A stretch of 64,000 nt of DNA from Gongronella butleri (GCA_025201375.1 JAIWZP010000046.1:1-64000); one strand, 5' to 3'. Numbered from the stretch's first letter, positions 25,480-38,811 are shown. Notes: generated by a model from the letters alone, not told the origin. Made by a program: numbers and translations.

Positions 25480-27247
25480 ATGCCCCTCTTGTCCTTTTAT
25501 GAAAAAATAAAAAATAATGGATGATTAACTCACAATGCGCCCTGTGCAAGGATAAATGGTATCGTTATCATACCAATGGGCACTCCATCTTGGGAGAAAT
25601 GGCAGGGCATCGCATCGCTAGACTTTTGAGAAAATGGCATTTGAAAGTATGAGAAATGCTCCATGCGAATGCTCATTGTTCGACGACAACACGCACGAGA
25701 GCTGAAAAGTTGGCATTTCCTCAACGAGAATCGTTGTGCGCTTCACATGCATGCACTGAATTTCAGATCAATTTGTGGATGGGCACGTAATCGACACGTA
25801 ACAACCCACCTTTTTTTACTCGACGCGTCCGTGGTCGCGCGCAACACGCGTTTTTTGGGAGTCCACCGACAACCACGGGTGCGCATCGTCCATAGCCACG
25901 AGAATACCACATTTGGACGCGTGGCGGCGCGTGTTCCTCCCATCACCCACGGTTAAAATGCGATTTTGGCGCGCTTGTGTATTTTTTCCCGGACCGCGTC
26001 GCCAGCCGGTCGCGCCCGTGATGAAAGTGGATGCCGTCAGCACGACCCAGCATCCCTCCAAGTTTGACGGCGAACCATCAACCCTTTTCGGATTTGAAGT
26101 CTGACGAGGAGGACCAATTTTGCATTTGGGAGCAGTTCGCCATTGACGCGGCTGGTCGGCACGAGAGTGGGCTCAGATGAAAGCCTGGCGCGCGTGTGAC
26201 ATCTCTATCATGCGAGCTCGCCAAGCAATGACCAAGGATATGCTTGAAAAAATAGAAACCAGCGTTTCAAGAGTACCCCTTTGAAACAAAAAGGCATTCA
26301 CATTCAAAAGCACAAGGCGAATGATGGCACTAAAAGACAAAGAGAGGGAGCATCGCGGGGTATCACAAGCGCGTCGATCTGGGCTGTTGTACCAGAAAAT
26401 CGATCAAAATGGCGCTCAAACACCATTGCGTGAGAGCACACACCGCTGGCACTGCAAAAAAAAAAAAAAAAAAAAAAAAAGACAGCCTGCGCTTCGTGGC
26501 TTTCTTTTGATTCACGAAACAGGCTCGTGATGGATGGTGCTCTTCAAACACGGTAGGGCTCACTTAGTAAAAAAAAAAAAAAATTCAAATGCCTCCAGCT
26601 CAGCACTCGGGTGCCATCATTCCACGCGTTTCTTGCTTTTTTTGGATGCACGTGTGATCACTGTGCTTCCTAGAGAGGCACTCTCAAAGCACGGTGACAG
26701 AGCTGGCTTGCTTGCAACCCCTTTTTAAATCAAAATCGACGATTTTGTGCGCCAAAGTGGCCAATGTATCTGTTGTTTCATGTTTTCATCGGCTTGACAG
26801 TGCGCAGCAATAACGGGCAAAAGGCGGCTAGGCGGGGTTGCACAGCCAGGAGGACCTTATGTCGCTCAATTCATGCGCAATGGCGCTTGCGCGTGCATTT
26901 TCGCCAAGGACAGGTTGATCCCGTTACTATTTTGTTGCCCACCGCCGAAAAAAAAAAACACCGCTTCTTTGCTTGAAGGAACATGGGGCTTTTGCCCCCT
27001 CTGGTGAGGGGAAGATTGAAATGGATCAAGGCAAAAAAGTGCAAAAAGGGGGAAAAAGAGAGAAGAGAGAGCGAATTGGTGCCTGGCTGCATCGGGGAGT
27101 CAAGTGACACTGATCAGGAAATTGCGCTTTTTTTGGCTCATTTTTTTTTTTTTTCGTCAACCTCGTTTTCGTTTTCTTTTTTCTTTTTTTACTGTCCCAT
27201 CTTGGTTTGGCCGCTTTTTATTCTCGTTTTTGCCACGTTTGTTAGCA
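25480..27247. other. Intergenic region between BCKDHA and the UNC13-like gene
   Basis: About 1.8 kb without a supported gene. A CpG-rich patch at 25820-26060 is full of ACGCG/GCGCG, and a 23-A run is at about 26457-26480. The last 150 bases are T-rich, as before other genes here. Confidence 0.5.
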
Positions 27248-29750
27248 ATGATGTCCTATCAAAAAGGCGGGTATCGACCCAATGTTGGCAACAGCGTTGG
27301 TGGCGGCAGTAGTCATAGTGGTAGTGTTGGTGGTGGAGGTGGCGGCAGTGGACGCCGATCTCAAAAGACCATCAGTTCCGGGTCGGTGTACGAGTATGCG
27401 CTGCGGTGCGCCATCCGCGCGTGTTTGGAGCAAACCAAGGGCGCGTCTAGTGCGGCGGGCAATGCGCTTTTGCCGGGGTCGCAGGCGGGTTTGCTCAAGG
27501 ACAAGGAGTCGCGGCACTTTGCCGACGTTTTAGGCAGTCTTTCTGACCGGTGGGACGACACCAGCGGCAAAGGCGACAAAAAAGCGGACAAGCTGACGCG
27601 CGAAGTGGTGCGCGCGCTCATTCGGCGCATGGACGACATTAAAAAGGGCAAGGACACCAGCAAGGCCGAATACAGCGAGCCACGATTTGTGGCGGTGATG
27701 GCGCAAATGCAAAAGCACGTCCTGCAGCACCGATTCCGGCCTTCAGGCACGATCAATGACCTGTGCGTAGTCTTCGTCACCGTCGCAAAGACAAATCTCC
27801 AAAAGACAGATGACGTCGTCAATCGCTATTTGCCGCTGTTTGCCGAAATCGTGAAAAAGACCGTCGTCGAGGATTGTCCGTCGGCCGCGTCCAACGAATT
27901 GCTCGACCGATTGCACGGCTACATGGGCATCGGCAAGCCCCAACGCCACCCCTCCGACCGCCAGGCTGCAGGATCGCCCGCAACACAGGCCGCTTACGGC
28001 TCTGTCGAGTCCTTTGAGCAATTCACCATGGTCAAGACTGTCCGCATCCTCTTCCAGGTCGATCCAAACGACCACCGCCGCAAACTCAGGGAACTCCAGC
28101 CCATTTGCACACAATCCGTAAAAAAAATGAAAAAAAGGGCCTTTTTGGTTGAATTTTGCTCACTTTTTTCTTTTTTTTTTTTCTTTTCCAGGCATTCCTG
28201 CACGATTTGAAGAAATGCATCAACCACGTTCACACCAACGACCCGTTCCCATGCAACTCCAATGATTTTGGCGATCGCCAGTCGTACGAAGCCTGGCAAA
28301 AACGCGAATTGAATCAGCTGACTGGCCTGCTAAAGACCCTCACGCTGCTTGATCCGAATCTGTCCATGGCGCCCTCCAAGGACACGGACAATAGCATGGG
28401 CATGGTAATGTTTCTGGATTTGGGGAGACGCGTCCCATTGGGCCGACAAGACGCGCAAATTGACATTTTCCATACTCTTTCTTTTTTTTTCTCTCTTTTT
28501 TTTATACTTTCTAGAGCGGCTTCACGTTCGTTCCCGAGAACCCGCGCGGGTGCTTTGAGCGTCTGATGAACATGTGCATTGATTACGACGCGCAATCGAT
28601 TTCTGCGGCGGAACGCGCAAAGACAAGCGTGCTGTCGCAGCAGTCAGACGAGCTTTTGCGCGAGTGTTTCCGCACGTGGCGCTTGTCCACGGCGTTCCGC
28701 GCCATCCTGTACCTGAAGCTGATCAAGGAGCGCTACGATCGCGGCGTGTTTGAATACGACGACATCACCGACGGCTTGCGCAGCCTTGAGCGCGCCATCA
28801 AAGAGACAGACGTCAAGTCATGGACCACCGCCGACCGCACGAGCCTCGTCTGGGTGTATGAAGGGCTCGAACGCACTTTTATGCGCCAATTTGTTGAGGG
28901 ACTCAAGGAGTATTGGAAGATCAGGTACACCTCTTATGCCTGGTTTTTTGGTTCTTTTTCTCATTTTCTCATTTTCTCTCGCTTTTTTTTTTCTTTTGGC
29001 CGATTCTAGTCCGCTGTACATTGAAGAGTCGCTGACGCTCATTGATCGCATCTACGAGGACCCCGTGTATCTGCATGGACACCCGGATTCCACGGCGCAG
29101 TTCCGTGATTTGGACGAAATTGTCGAGGTAAAAAGCCAAAAACAAGAAAAAAAAAAGGATGAATCTAGTCATGGGCAAAGCGCTCACTCCTGTGTCTCTC
29201 TCTTAGGGCGCCGCCGTGACACGCTGGCGGATGCTTGGGCAGGCGTCGAATTCGCCACAAGCCGACGATTTGACGAATTTGTTCAACATGGCGGACAAGC
29301 TGACCAAAGAGCTCGTGTCGCTGGCCACAAAAAAGTTTAAAAAGCCAATCAAGGGCGTGCTGTCTGTGCCGGGCATTGTCATGACGATCCAGATGCCCTA
29401 TTTCGCGCTTGAAATCGAGAATTGGGCGTACTTGCCCGAGGCGCGCAATGCGCCGATCGAGGTTGTGTTTGAGCTGTATCACAAGCTGCTGACGCTCAAG
29501 CGACTCTATGACCAATACGGTCCTCAGTAAGACTGTTTAGATAATGAAAGGAATTGACGCGTTTTTGTTGCTCATCCATCATTTCATTTTTTAGACAAAA
29601 AGCGGCACTGTTCAAGGTGGAATCGTGGTTCTCGTTGCACGTGCGACGTTGGCTTCAGACCACGGACAAGTCGACACCCGAATGGGTCGACAATGCGATT
29701 AATCAAGACCAGGTAAATGCGCATTTATTTTTTTTCGCGTTTTTTTTGCG

Positions 29751-29790
<40 letters not shown>

Positions 29791-32700
29791 GACGCGTTTT
29801 TCTGACCACTTGCCGCCCTTTTTATTTTTAGTTTATTGCGACCAACAGTGCGACGCTTCACTCGTCGTCCATTGTGGATCTGTTTAGCTTGTTCCACCAA
29901 GCAGTGGACTTTGTGCAAAAGTTGCAATGGCCCAACCAGTACCAATGGTGCCGTTTCATGACGGCGTTGTCGCGCATCATTGCCGTGGCGCTCACGCAAT
30001 ACACGTACGCGCTGGAGGATCGCATCACACAAGACATTTACCCGCATCTTGCACGCGAACGCACGGAAAACATTGAGCATTCATTCATGGACCGTGCACG
30101 CCTTCAATTGATGGGCAACCGCCCGTCCATGAACGACGCCGTCCCCGATGACTTTACGCCTCAGGTACACCTGAAGAGAGAGAAAAAAAGGAAAAAAATG
30201 AAAAGAGCGCCCCAATTCATCTTTTTTTTTTTTTTTTACCCTTTTTCACATTAGATGTGCGTCAAGATCAACAACATTGAGGCTGCGCGGTCGCGTCTGG
30301 ACCGATTGTACCAGACGATGGACGTGGACGAGATTGCGGATTATCTAAAGGAGCATGGTGGGCCAGCTGCTGCGGAAAAGGTGGAACAAAAGCACTATTT
30401 GTACTCGATCCGTGTGGTTCGCGCCGAGAATCTTGCGCCGCAAGATAGCAATGGGCTCAGCGACCCGTATGTGATTCTTGAGATTGACAATGCGCAGGTG
30501 GCACGCACACGCACGGTGTACGAGACGTTGAACCCGCGATGGGACCAGACGTTTGATCTGTGGCTCGACAACAAGACAATTGATGTGATGGCCATTGTAT
30601 TTGACGAGGATCTGCTAAAGGCGCACGACGAATGTGGGTCGGCCATGTTCCGTTTGTCGCCCAAATACTTTGACGATTATCAATCGCACGACATTGTGCT
30701 TGATTTGCATCCGCATGGCCGCCTGTTGTTGCGTGTCAGTATGGAGGGCGAGAAGGATGACATCCAATTCTGGTATGGCAAGACGTTCCGCACGCTCAAA
30801 CGTGCCGAGAATGACGCGGCAGGGCTCATCGTGGACAAAATGAGTCGCTACGTGCGCCATTGCTTGTCGCGCAAGGTAATTGACAAGCTGCTTGGCCGCG
30901 ACCGCAGCAGCACCAGCTTTTTCTCGTTTGGCAGCAGCCGTGCCGCCGCCAAGGAACCGGTGGATTTGACGCTGCCAGACTATGAAGACGCCATTGCCCC
31001 CCTTTTGGATTATTTGGAGCGCAATCTTCATATTTTGAACAATCACTTGTCCGAGTCCAACATGCAATTGGTGGTGCTCAAGATCTGGCGCGAGGTCCTG
31101 GTGGCGCTCGAATCGGTGCTGCTGCCGCCACTGTCGGAGCATCCATCGGACATGAAGCCGCTGGATGAATACGAATTCGATGTGGTGTATAAGTGGTTGG
31201 AATTGCTAAAGATCTTTTTCAATGGTGGCGACGACGGCGATGCCGTACCCCTGGACAAGCTTGAGAATGCCCAATACTACACGCTGCTGGCCATCAATGT
31301 GGCGTACAATATGGAAACACACGAATTGATGAACACACATCAAAAGGCACAGATGCAGCAGGTCGAGATCAAGCAAAAGGGTGGACGCAAGGCGGATCGA
31401 TCGAAATCCGTGTACCATTCAAAGCACACCATGCGCAAGCGACGCGGCGAAGGTGGCAAAAGGACCAAGAAACCCGAAGCCACCGCCAAACCCCCCGCCG
31501 TCATGACCAGTGCCAACATCAAGGCCCAGGCCATTGATCTGCCCACGGCCGAAGTCATTTTGCGCATCTTGCGCATGAGACCCGGAAAGGACGTACGCGA
31601 CTTTTTGCGCCAGGAATTCGACAAGCGCAACAATCCCGCACCGCCTCCACCTCCGCCCCATGCCGTCGCTCTCGCAGAAGCTTCCAAAAATACCAACCCT
31701 GCCTCCAATGCCCCCAATGCCTCCAATGGCTCCTTGCCATTGCCACCACTTCCAGTGCCATCCACCTCTTCCTCGTCCACGTCGCTAGCCGCTCAAAAAC
31801 CGCCGGTTTCTTCTGTTTCTGCTTCTGTTTCTTCTGCTCCCCCTGTGCCAAAGGTTGCTCAAGCGCCCCCCGTGCCTCAATTGCCCCCCATGCCTCAGCA
31901 GCAAAAGCCAATGCCGCCGCAGCCTGTCCAGCATGAGCCAATGCCGTCGAAACCACAGCAACAGGCGCCAAAACCTGCCATCTCTCAACAGCAGCCGCCA
32001 ATGCCTCAGAAACAGCCTCCAAAGCCGTCCATTTCCCAACAACCCCCTCCCATTCCCCAACCGCAGCAGCAACAGCAGCCGCAACAACAACAACAACAAG
32101 CAATGCCGCAGCAGACACTGGCTCAGAATCCGCCCATGCAACAGCCATCGACGCCTCGACAGCCTTCGCCACCTCCTCAGCAGGCACCGTCCATGCAGCA
32201 GCAGCAGCAGCAACGTTACCAGCCACAAAGACAATCGCAATCGCAAATGGACACGCAAAGGCAATCATCTCAGTCGCAAATGCAGCCTCAGAAGCAATCA
32301 CAGTCGCAATTGGACTCGCAAAGACCATCTCAAACGCAAATGCAGCCGCAAAGACAATCGCAATCGCAAATGCAACCCCAAAGACAATCGCAATCGCAAT
32401 CGCAATCGCAAATGCAGCCGCAGAGACAATCGCAATCGCAGGTTCAACCGCAACGACAATCGCCATCGCCATCACCATCGCAAATGCAGCGACCATCGCA
32501 ACCCCAGCGTCAATCGCCACCGCCATTGCCCCAGTCGCACTCGCAGACGTCTTTCCAGATGCCCCAGATGCCCCAGCAGCACCAGCAGACATCGGTGCCG
32601 TCGTACAAGTTGCAGCCGCAGCAGCCTCATCAGGCCCCGCTTCCGCAAAGCTTTGTGGGTCCCGTGCCGTCCTCTTACAAGTTCCAGCAAGGGTTCCAGG

Positions 32701-32930
32701 CGCCGCAACAGCAGCAGCAGCAGCAGCATCACCAGCCTTACCAGCAGCCGCACCAAGTGTACCCAATGCAAATGCCACAGATGCCACAGATGCCACAAAT
32801 GCACCGTCCAACGCCGCACTCGTCCTCCATGACCATGCCCCAGCCAAACATGCCGCCAAACAGGTCCACGACCGCGACCGTCTACCAGCCAGGCATGCCA
32901 CCCCCTCCGCCACCTCCACATCATGCTTGA
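27248..32930 (+). CDS. UNC13/Ync13-like MUN- and C2-domain protein with a Gln/Pro-rich tail
   Basis: Likely a vesicle-priming or tethering protein acting at the plasma membrane with SNAREs and exocytosis factors, as known for Munc13 and fission-yeast Ync13. Eight exons (approximately 27248-28117, 28192-28404, 28515-28924, 29010-29127, 29207-29526, 29595-29712, 29832-30165, 30255-32930) give about 1,685 aa. A Gly/Ser-rich N terminus is followed by a long helical MUN-type region. A C2 domain follows near the start of the last exon: LYSIRVVRAENLAPQDSNGL, SDPYVILEI, LNPRWDQTFDLW, with Asp residues suited to Ca2+. More helical sequence comes next, then a basic KRRGEGGKRTKK patch. The last ~420 residues are Pro/Gln/Met/Ser-rich with tandem QSQSQMQPQR repeats, ending in PPPPPP. 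One intron has a 31-T run. Exon edges may be off by a base or two. Confidence 0.85.
32225..32480 (+). repeat. Coding minisatellite in the UNC13-like tail
   Basis: CAATCGCAATCGCAAATGCA-type units recur in frame, encoding QSQSQMQPQRQ repeats. Copies differ at single bases and in number of CAATCG hexamers, as expected from slippage. Confidence 0.8.
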
Positions 32931-33089
32931 TCCCACTTGGACAACGCATTTTTTGGTCTTTTTATCACTCGTTCATACCCTTTTTATGCCATTTGTCGTC
33001 GTTACCATTTTTTTATCCTCTTTTTTAAAACGTACACAATGAAATTGGGAGGAGAATTGCTTTTTGTCTTTTTTCATTTTACAAACAAT

Positions 33090-33435
33090 CTAGCAATATC
33101 GGCCGTCTAAGCTGTACATGTCGCAGAAGCGCGTCTCATTGTCCTTTTCTAACACGTACAATCGCTGTGGCAGCAGGCAGTCCGCGCCCGCGTCCAAGTA
33201 AAATACAAATTCCTTGCTGGACGGCTTGCCAATCGTGCCATCTGTGTGCCCCCCCCCCCAAAAAAAAAGCGAGTCAACAATCTTAAAATCGACGTGTTCC
33301 CCTGTTTTGCGCGATTTCCGGCTTACACTCATCATTTCTAAAGAGCTGAAACACCGTGGCGCGCTCGTCGCCTTCCTGAACTTTGGTCTGAGGTTGATTT
33401 AATAAGCGGTCCACGAGATCATATTGTCCAGGTAG

Positions 33436-33479
<44 letters not shown>

Positions 33480-36400
33480 GAAGGACAATGCCCATTTTTA
33501 GACGCGTTCACCCTCTAGAAACACGCTCGTACCTTGCGCAGCAATGAGATGGCATTGCAAAGCACCAGCTCTTCGCGTTTGATCATGGTAATCACGCCGT
33601 CAAACACACATTGCCCATTCCTACATTGGAAAAAAAAAAAAAAGAGAAAAGAATGAGCAACATTGCCTTTGTGCCAAAAAAAAAAAAGAAAAAGAAAAAG
33701 AAAAAGTACCTCAATGCATCCCATGGGTAATGGATGAGCTCTTGCGACAGCTGCTGCATGCCATTGGCCACCGATCGAATACGCTTGACAATTGGATGGG
33801 ACACTAGCGTGTCATAAACAATCAGACCCACCGTGGGGAGCATCCTGGAAGAGTAAAAGACAAAAAATGAGTTCACAAAATGCGACGCGCAGAATGAAAA
33901 AGGAGAAAGAAAAAAAACCCCCCCTTACATGCTGAACAATTCATTGACAGAGATGGATTCCAAGTAGTGTAATGCCTTTTCGCCCTCGGTCTTGAGATCA
34001 AAGAGTGATTTTTGACGCGAGGCCGGGACGCGCCGTGCACGTTTCCATAAATCTTGCCAAATATTGTTGGGATCGGCCATGCGCGCGCTCAGATGTCCGC
34101 CTCGTCCTTGTTCTTGTTCTTGCTCGTCGTCAATCCAGTCCTTTGGTGAATGCCACCGCACAAAGTCTTCCAGTATGGCTGTCGGATTCGCCGCCTTGAA
34201 TGCTTGCATGTCGGAATACAGATGAGCTGATTGCAGCCGGGCGCGCAGCTGCGTGGCAGACACCGAATTGCCCATCTTTTCAAACACATCCGCCTGCTGC
34301 TGGACCATGTCCTCGGTCATGAACCCAGGGTTCTAATCAATTGCCAACAAGGAAGAAAATGAGAAAAGGACATTAAAAAAAAAAAAAAAAAAGGATGGTT
34401 TGGTTGTGGTACCTGAGTCACAGGGGTCCAAAGGGGCACGCCGGTGGAAAGCAAACAAAGCGACGGATGTTGCTCCAATCGGCCGTCATACGCGTCGGGG
34501 TCGGTCAATTCCGCGTCTGGGTTGGTCTCTGTCCAGTCGAGCAAGCCAGCATCATCATCATCGTTGTCATCGTCGCCGTCGTCGTCATTGTCGTCGTTGC
34601 CATGGTCCTCTGCGGCACCATTTTCGTTAATTTGGCCGGTGCGGGCGTCAAACTCGGTGCTGGGCGAGTAATTCAGGCGGACAAAAGACTCTTGCATCGC
34701 ATGGCCAAGCACAGATACGTCCGACATGGATGATGAGCATGATTCATCGACGCGCTTGCTGCTTTCCACCTCCTCGTGGTTGATTTCCGCGTTTTCAGAC
34801 GTCGTGACGCGGTCCAAGACCACAGTTTTATCCATGTCTTCGACAGAATCAAAGAAAAACTCGCTGTCGCTCATGTCGGATGGATCTGAATTCGCGCCCT
34901 TTGGCGACGGCGTCGTGTCATCATCGTCTTGGTCGTCCTCAATCTCGGGCACCTGGTCGCCATCAATCAATTGCTCCAAAAAATCATTGAGCTTGTCAAA
35001 TGCCGACGATTGTTTCATCTGATCTTGGGACGCGTCGTCGTCGACGGCCACCACGGTGACAGGCACATTTTCCTTGAGGATGCGCCGCTGGTGGATGCAG
35101 CAATTAAGCATGTTGAGCTTCTGATGGACCTATGGAAACATAAAAAAAGGGGGGTAAGTCCATTCGCGTCTCCCTTTTTCCCCATCCTCCTCTCTTTTTT
35201 TTTTCTCTCTCTCTCTCTCTTTTACCAAGTTGTAGCGTAGATCAATGCCTAATAAAGGCTGCTTGTCGACACTTTTGTCCTGGTCGTGGTGGTATAGATA
35301 AGGGTTGACGGCCGGCAGGGGTATCAGATGGTCCCAATGCCAGCGGATGCGCCTCAAAATGTCGATCCATAGGAGGCGCAGCAGTGTGATGATTGAGACG
35401 GGCGAAGCGAGGCGGCTGCCCTTGTTCGCGTCATGCGCCGCCTGAAGGCACAGCACAAGCATGTTCCACAAGAACGAATACTGCGGCACCGTCGTTCCAT
35501 GCTTAAATCGCAACCCAAGCGCTGAAGGTGTAAAGAGCACGACATTGTCCTTTTCGTCGCTGTTGGTTTTGTTCGTTTTGGGGAATATGTGCGTGTCGCT
35601 GGATGCCATGAACGGGTCGTAGGCTCCCATTCCTCCTTTTTTGTCGGTATCATTGTCGCCGCCATTGTCGTGGCTGCCGTGGAAGAGTAAATAGAGCATT
35701 TCTTCGATTTGCTCGGGCTTGATCGTGTTTGCTGCGGCGTGGGCGGCACTAGCACTGGACGTTGCCTGGCCAGACGGCAATCGCCTTGGTTGGCCCATGG
35801 CATGATAAAAGAGTTGGCGCACGAGACCTGCATCGCCTTGTTGGGCGGCTGGCGACGCGTGTGAAGAGGTGCCTGGCGATGACGACGACAAAATCGTCAA
35901 AGCTTGCTCGTCGGCGCGATTGTCGCTGTCAAAGGGCGCAAGATAATCGGCATTGCCGGGGTCCCGGATCCATGTGTACACGGCGTGGTCCACGAGCGAC
36001 GACAAAAACGCCCGTTGCTGCGACGCAGGCGCAAATTCGCGTCGAACGCGCCAAAAGCCGGCGGTCAAGGCATCCATGTTGCTGTGCACCGCATCATCCA
36101 CCAGCGTCGCATCGCCTTTGCCAACCGGAAACACTGCAGAAAGCGTCATCGATCGCAATGGATCGTTGAATGATCCAAATGGCAACTCGGGTAAATAATC
36201 AGGCTTCCAATCGCTGATGCTGCGCATCGCGTCGTCGCGCAGCGTGTCGCGTGTCGGCGTCGTCGCGTCGTAAGAATCCGCCTCGCTTTCGTCATTCATC
36301 ATCCGCCGCGCCTCCGCATCTGCCATCTCGTCCCATTGCTTCCAGTCGTCCTTGTACGAATTCTTCAAATGGTACGTAAACACGGCCCCTTGCACGATGC

Positions 36401-36496
36401 CCTCTTTTTCGCGTGACGACAGCGGCGACAACCCTATTTTTTAAAAAAAAAAAATAAAAAAAAATAAAAAAAAAAGAGTGAGAAACACCAAAAAAT

Positions 36497-36533
<37 letters not shown>

Positions 36534-37321
36534 AGGAGGAGGCACTTGCCATTGTCAAAGCGGATGGTGTCGACCTTTTGCTTGAAAATGTCTGCCAGGC
36601 CATGCATGTGGACGTGCGTCTGTGGTGCAGGGAGCACGGACACGCGCCAATGGACCTGCAGATCGTCGGCGCGTTGCTGATCAAGCAAAAAGCCATAGTA
36701 GGCACCCGTGCGTGCCTGGCCCACGGGCACAAACACGGGGATCACGCAGTGCACCGCATTGAACGCGAGCGCGCAAGCGGAGATCAGAGTGCTCGCTTGC
36801 GCAGGCGACACATGCGCGCGCGACGACGAAAACAGCTTGGACTTTAGCGATTCAGACACAGACACAAGAAGAAAGAACTTGCTCAGCCCCGTCCATCGAT
36901 GCAGAGGGTGCACAGCCTTTCCAGCCCCATTTTGTGTCTGCTGCTGCTGTTGCTGATGCTGTTGTTGCTGCTGTTGATGCGTGTGCTGCTGCGCGTGCCC
37001 CTCGATGAGATCATGCAAGTAAAAGTCGCCAAAAGCATACGGATGGTCCCCTGCACCGTCGTCATGTACAACCGCCTGCTGGTAATACAACAGCCGGTAC
37101 GTGTCTTCGCCTACACAAATCGTCTCTTGGCGCACATGGTCGGCAGACGACGAAAAAGTGGAAGCAGAATTGTTCACGTCCCAAAACGCCTGGTCCTTGA
37201 CGCCCCACGACAAGAGCACCTCCTCAATCGCCGTCACAAGTCGCTCCATGCTCGACACCGACGTGTAGTCCACAAACTCAAAGTGCTCATCGCCCACACT
37301 GCTGGACATTGGCTGCGACAT
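33090..37321 (-). CDS. RAB3GAP1: Rab3 GTPase-activating protein catalytic subunit
   Basis: Catalytic subunit of the Rab3GAP complex, which acts on Rab3/Rab18-type GTPases in secretory traffic, ER and autophagy. Eight exons on the minus strand: a first exon 37321-36550 (FEFVDYTSVSS, then a poly-Gln/His stretch), a large second exon to about 35226 (KDDWKQWDEMADAE, WHWDHLIPLPAVNPYL), a third with a very acidic low-complexity region (about 34560-34610), then the conserved core at 33929-34330: MTEDMVQQQADVFEKMG, LQSAHLYSDMQAFKAANPTA, LEDFVRWHSPKDW. Four small exons carry ALHYLES.., the helical C-terminal part, and the end SLDGRYC. The core is diagnostic of Rab3GAP1. ATG 37321 opens MSQPMSSS. Introns carry 32-34 A/T runs. 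The partner subunit RAB3GAP2 is not in this window. Confidence 0.88.
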
Positions 37322-38099
37322 CAAAAAAAAAAAAGAGGCCGATGGCGGTGAAAAAAAAAAAAGGGGGGGGGAAGAAGAGCGGAAAGAAAGCGGGACAACG
37401 ACAATGGACCCGCTTTTTCTTTATATTTTAATGGCCGACAGCACGAGGTCATTCAACAGGGCGTCGTAAAATCGTTGCCAAACCCCATATTTTACGAAAA
37501 TGCGGACACGACAAGCGACCTACTTCCGAAAACAAACACGACGCTTGCCAAAGACAGACCACTTGCTGTACTGATTTTTTACGCGCACTTCATCTCGATA
37601 AAATGATTTTTATAAAATTGATGCTTTTGAGTCGCTGTTCCTTTCGACCCCAAGCCCCCCAGAATGACGCCAAATTGACACACATTAAAAGTCGCGCGTA
37701 GAAACCAAGGAAATCGTCTAAAAAAGCACAGTACATCTGCTAGTTGGTGAGAAATCCGCGATTTTCGATTTTTCTTCGCGGGTGCAAGCGATACCTCATG
37801 GAAAACACGCTGCAGCGCCGCGCCAACGCATCCGCGAGCGAGAGATGCGCCAAGTGCATAAATTTAATCAAGGTAATGAGCAGCTAGCACGGCTGCGGGC
37901 TACTGTAAATCATCGTCCATTCAAAGTGCCATACAGTATGCTTCTTGTCTCGCGTCTGCTTTGGATCCCATCTATCTTTTTTACAGATCATCATCGCCAC
38001 TCATGGACGTAGAAAATCGCGCTCTTTCTGATCAGCCCAGTGTCAAGACTCCTCAGCCATTTCTTCTCGAGCTAGCTTCTTCGGAACAAGGATTGGTGC
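37322..38099. other. Intergenic region upstream of RAB3GAP1
   Basis: No gene is supported. It should contain the RAB3GAP1 promoter at its left end. The last 8 bases (38092-38099, ATTGGTGC) are the left target duplication of the hAT element. Confidence 0.5.
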
Positions 38100-38803
38100 T
38101 AGGGTATACTAACGATTCGGTGAAACCGAAACCGAATCGAATCGAATCGATAATATCGGTTTCGGTTTGGCATTTTTTGAAACCGGTTTCATCGATAAAA
38201 ATTTCGAGCCAAACCGGTTGTGAATGAGAAAGGACAAATGATAGGACTAAAGGTAGCTTTTTATGTCAAAAGTGAGAGAGAGAGAAAAGAAAGGGAAAAT
38301 AGAGGGGAAAGAGACGTTTAAATAGGCTATGGAAATAGGCTATGAGGCGAATTAGATGTCAGGCATCACACGTCAGAGCGTGTGTGCAACTGAGCTTAAA
38401 TGCAGGTCTGATCTGCTGCGCATCATCCAGATCAATGCCAAATTTGACACCGGTAACCGATAAAAACCGATAAGCGGGCATTGAAAAAAAAATTGGTGGT
38501 ACTACTTCATACAATTTAATCTTTATGGTCAGAAATAGATTTTTAGTGTAGTGGTTTGACGCAGGGACGCAACCTGCAAGGTCCAGAGTTCGAATCCTTC
38601 TTTGATTTTGCATTTTTTTCCCAATTTTTAAAATTGAGCGCTTCTTTTTTTTGGAAAGGTCACGTGTTGAAGTCTTAACGATTCGATTCGGTTCGGTTTC
38701 GGTTTCCGGAAATCTTATCGATTCGGTTTCGGTTTTCGAAAATATTATCGATTCGGTTTCGGTTTTACAAAAAACCAAACCGGTTCATCGATAGTATACA
38801 CTA
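38100..38803. mobile_element. Non-autonomous hAT transposon
   Basis: A 704-bp element bounded by an exact 8-bp target duplication ATTGGTGC (38092-38099 and 38804-38811). Termini are TAGGGTATACTAACGAT on the left and TAGTGTATACTATCGAT read from the right, fitting the hAT end consensus YARNG. Subterminal regions (38110-38220 and 38670-38790) are packed with inverted copies of GATTCGGTTTCGG, likely transposase-binding sites. No transposase is encoded, so movement would need an hAT transposase elsewhere. A tRNA-like sequence lies inside. Confidence 0.88.
38547..38618 (+). other. tRNA-like sequence inside the hAT element
   Basis: An A-box-like TAGTGTAGTGGTT, a perfect GCAGG/CCTGC hairpin around a 7-base loop GACGCAA, and a B-box-like GTTCGAATCC occur in the right order and spacing. 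The acceptor and T stems do not pair and the loop lacks T at position 33, so it is not a functional tRNA. It may be a captured tRNA relic or SINE head. Confidence 0.45.
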
Positions 38804-38811
38804 ATTGGTGC

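Noticed and set aside
31555..32949. 464-codon open frame on the minus strand, Ala/Val-rich
   Set aside because: It is the antisense shadow of the Gln/Pro-rich coding repeat of the UNC13-like gene. Its composition follows from reversed CAG/CCA codons.
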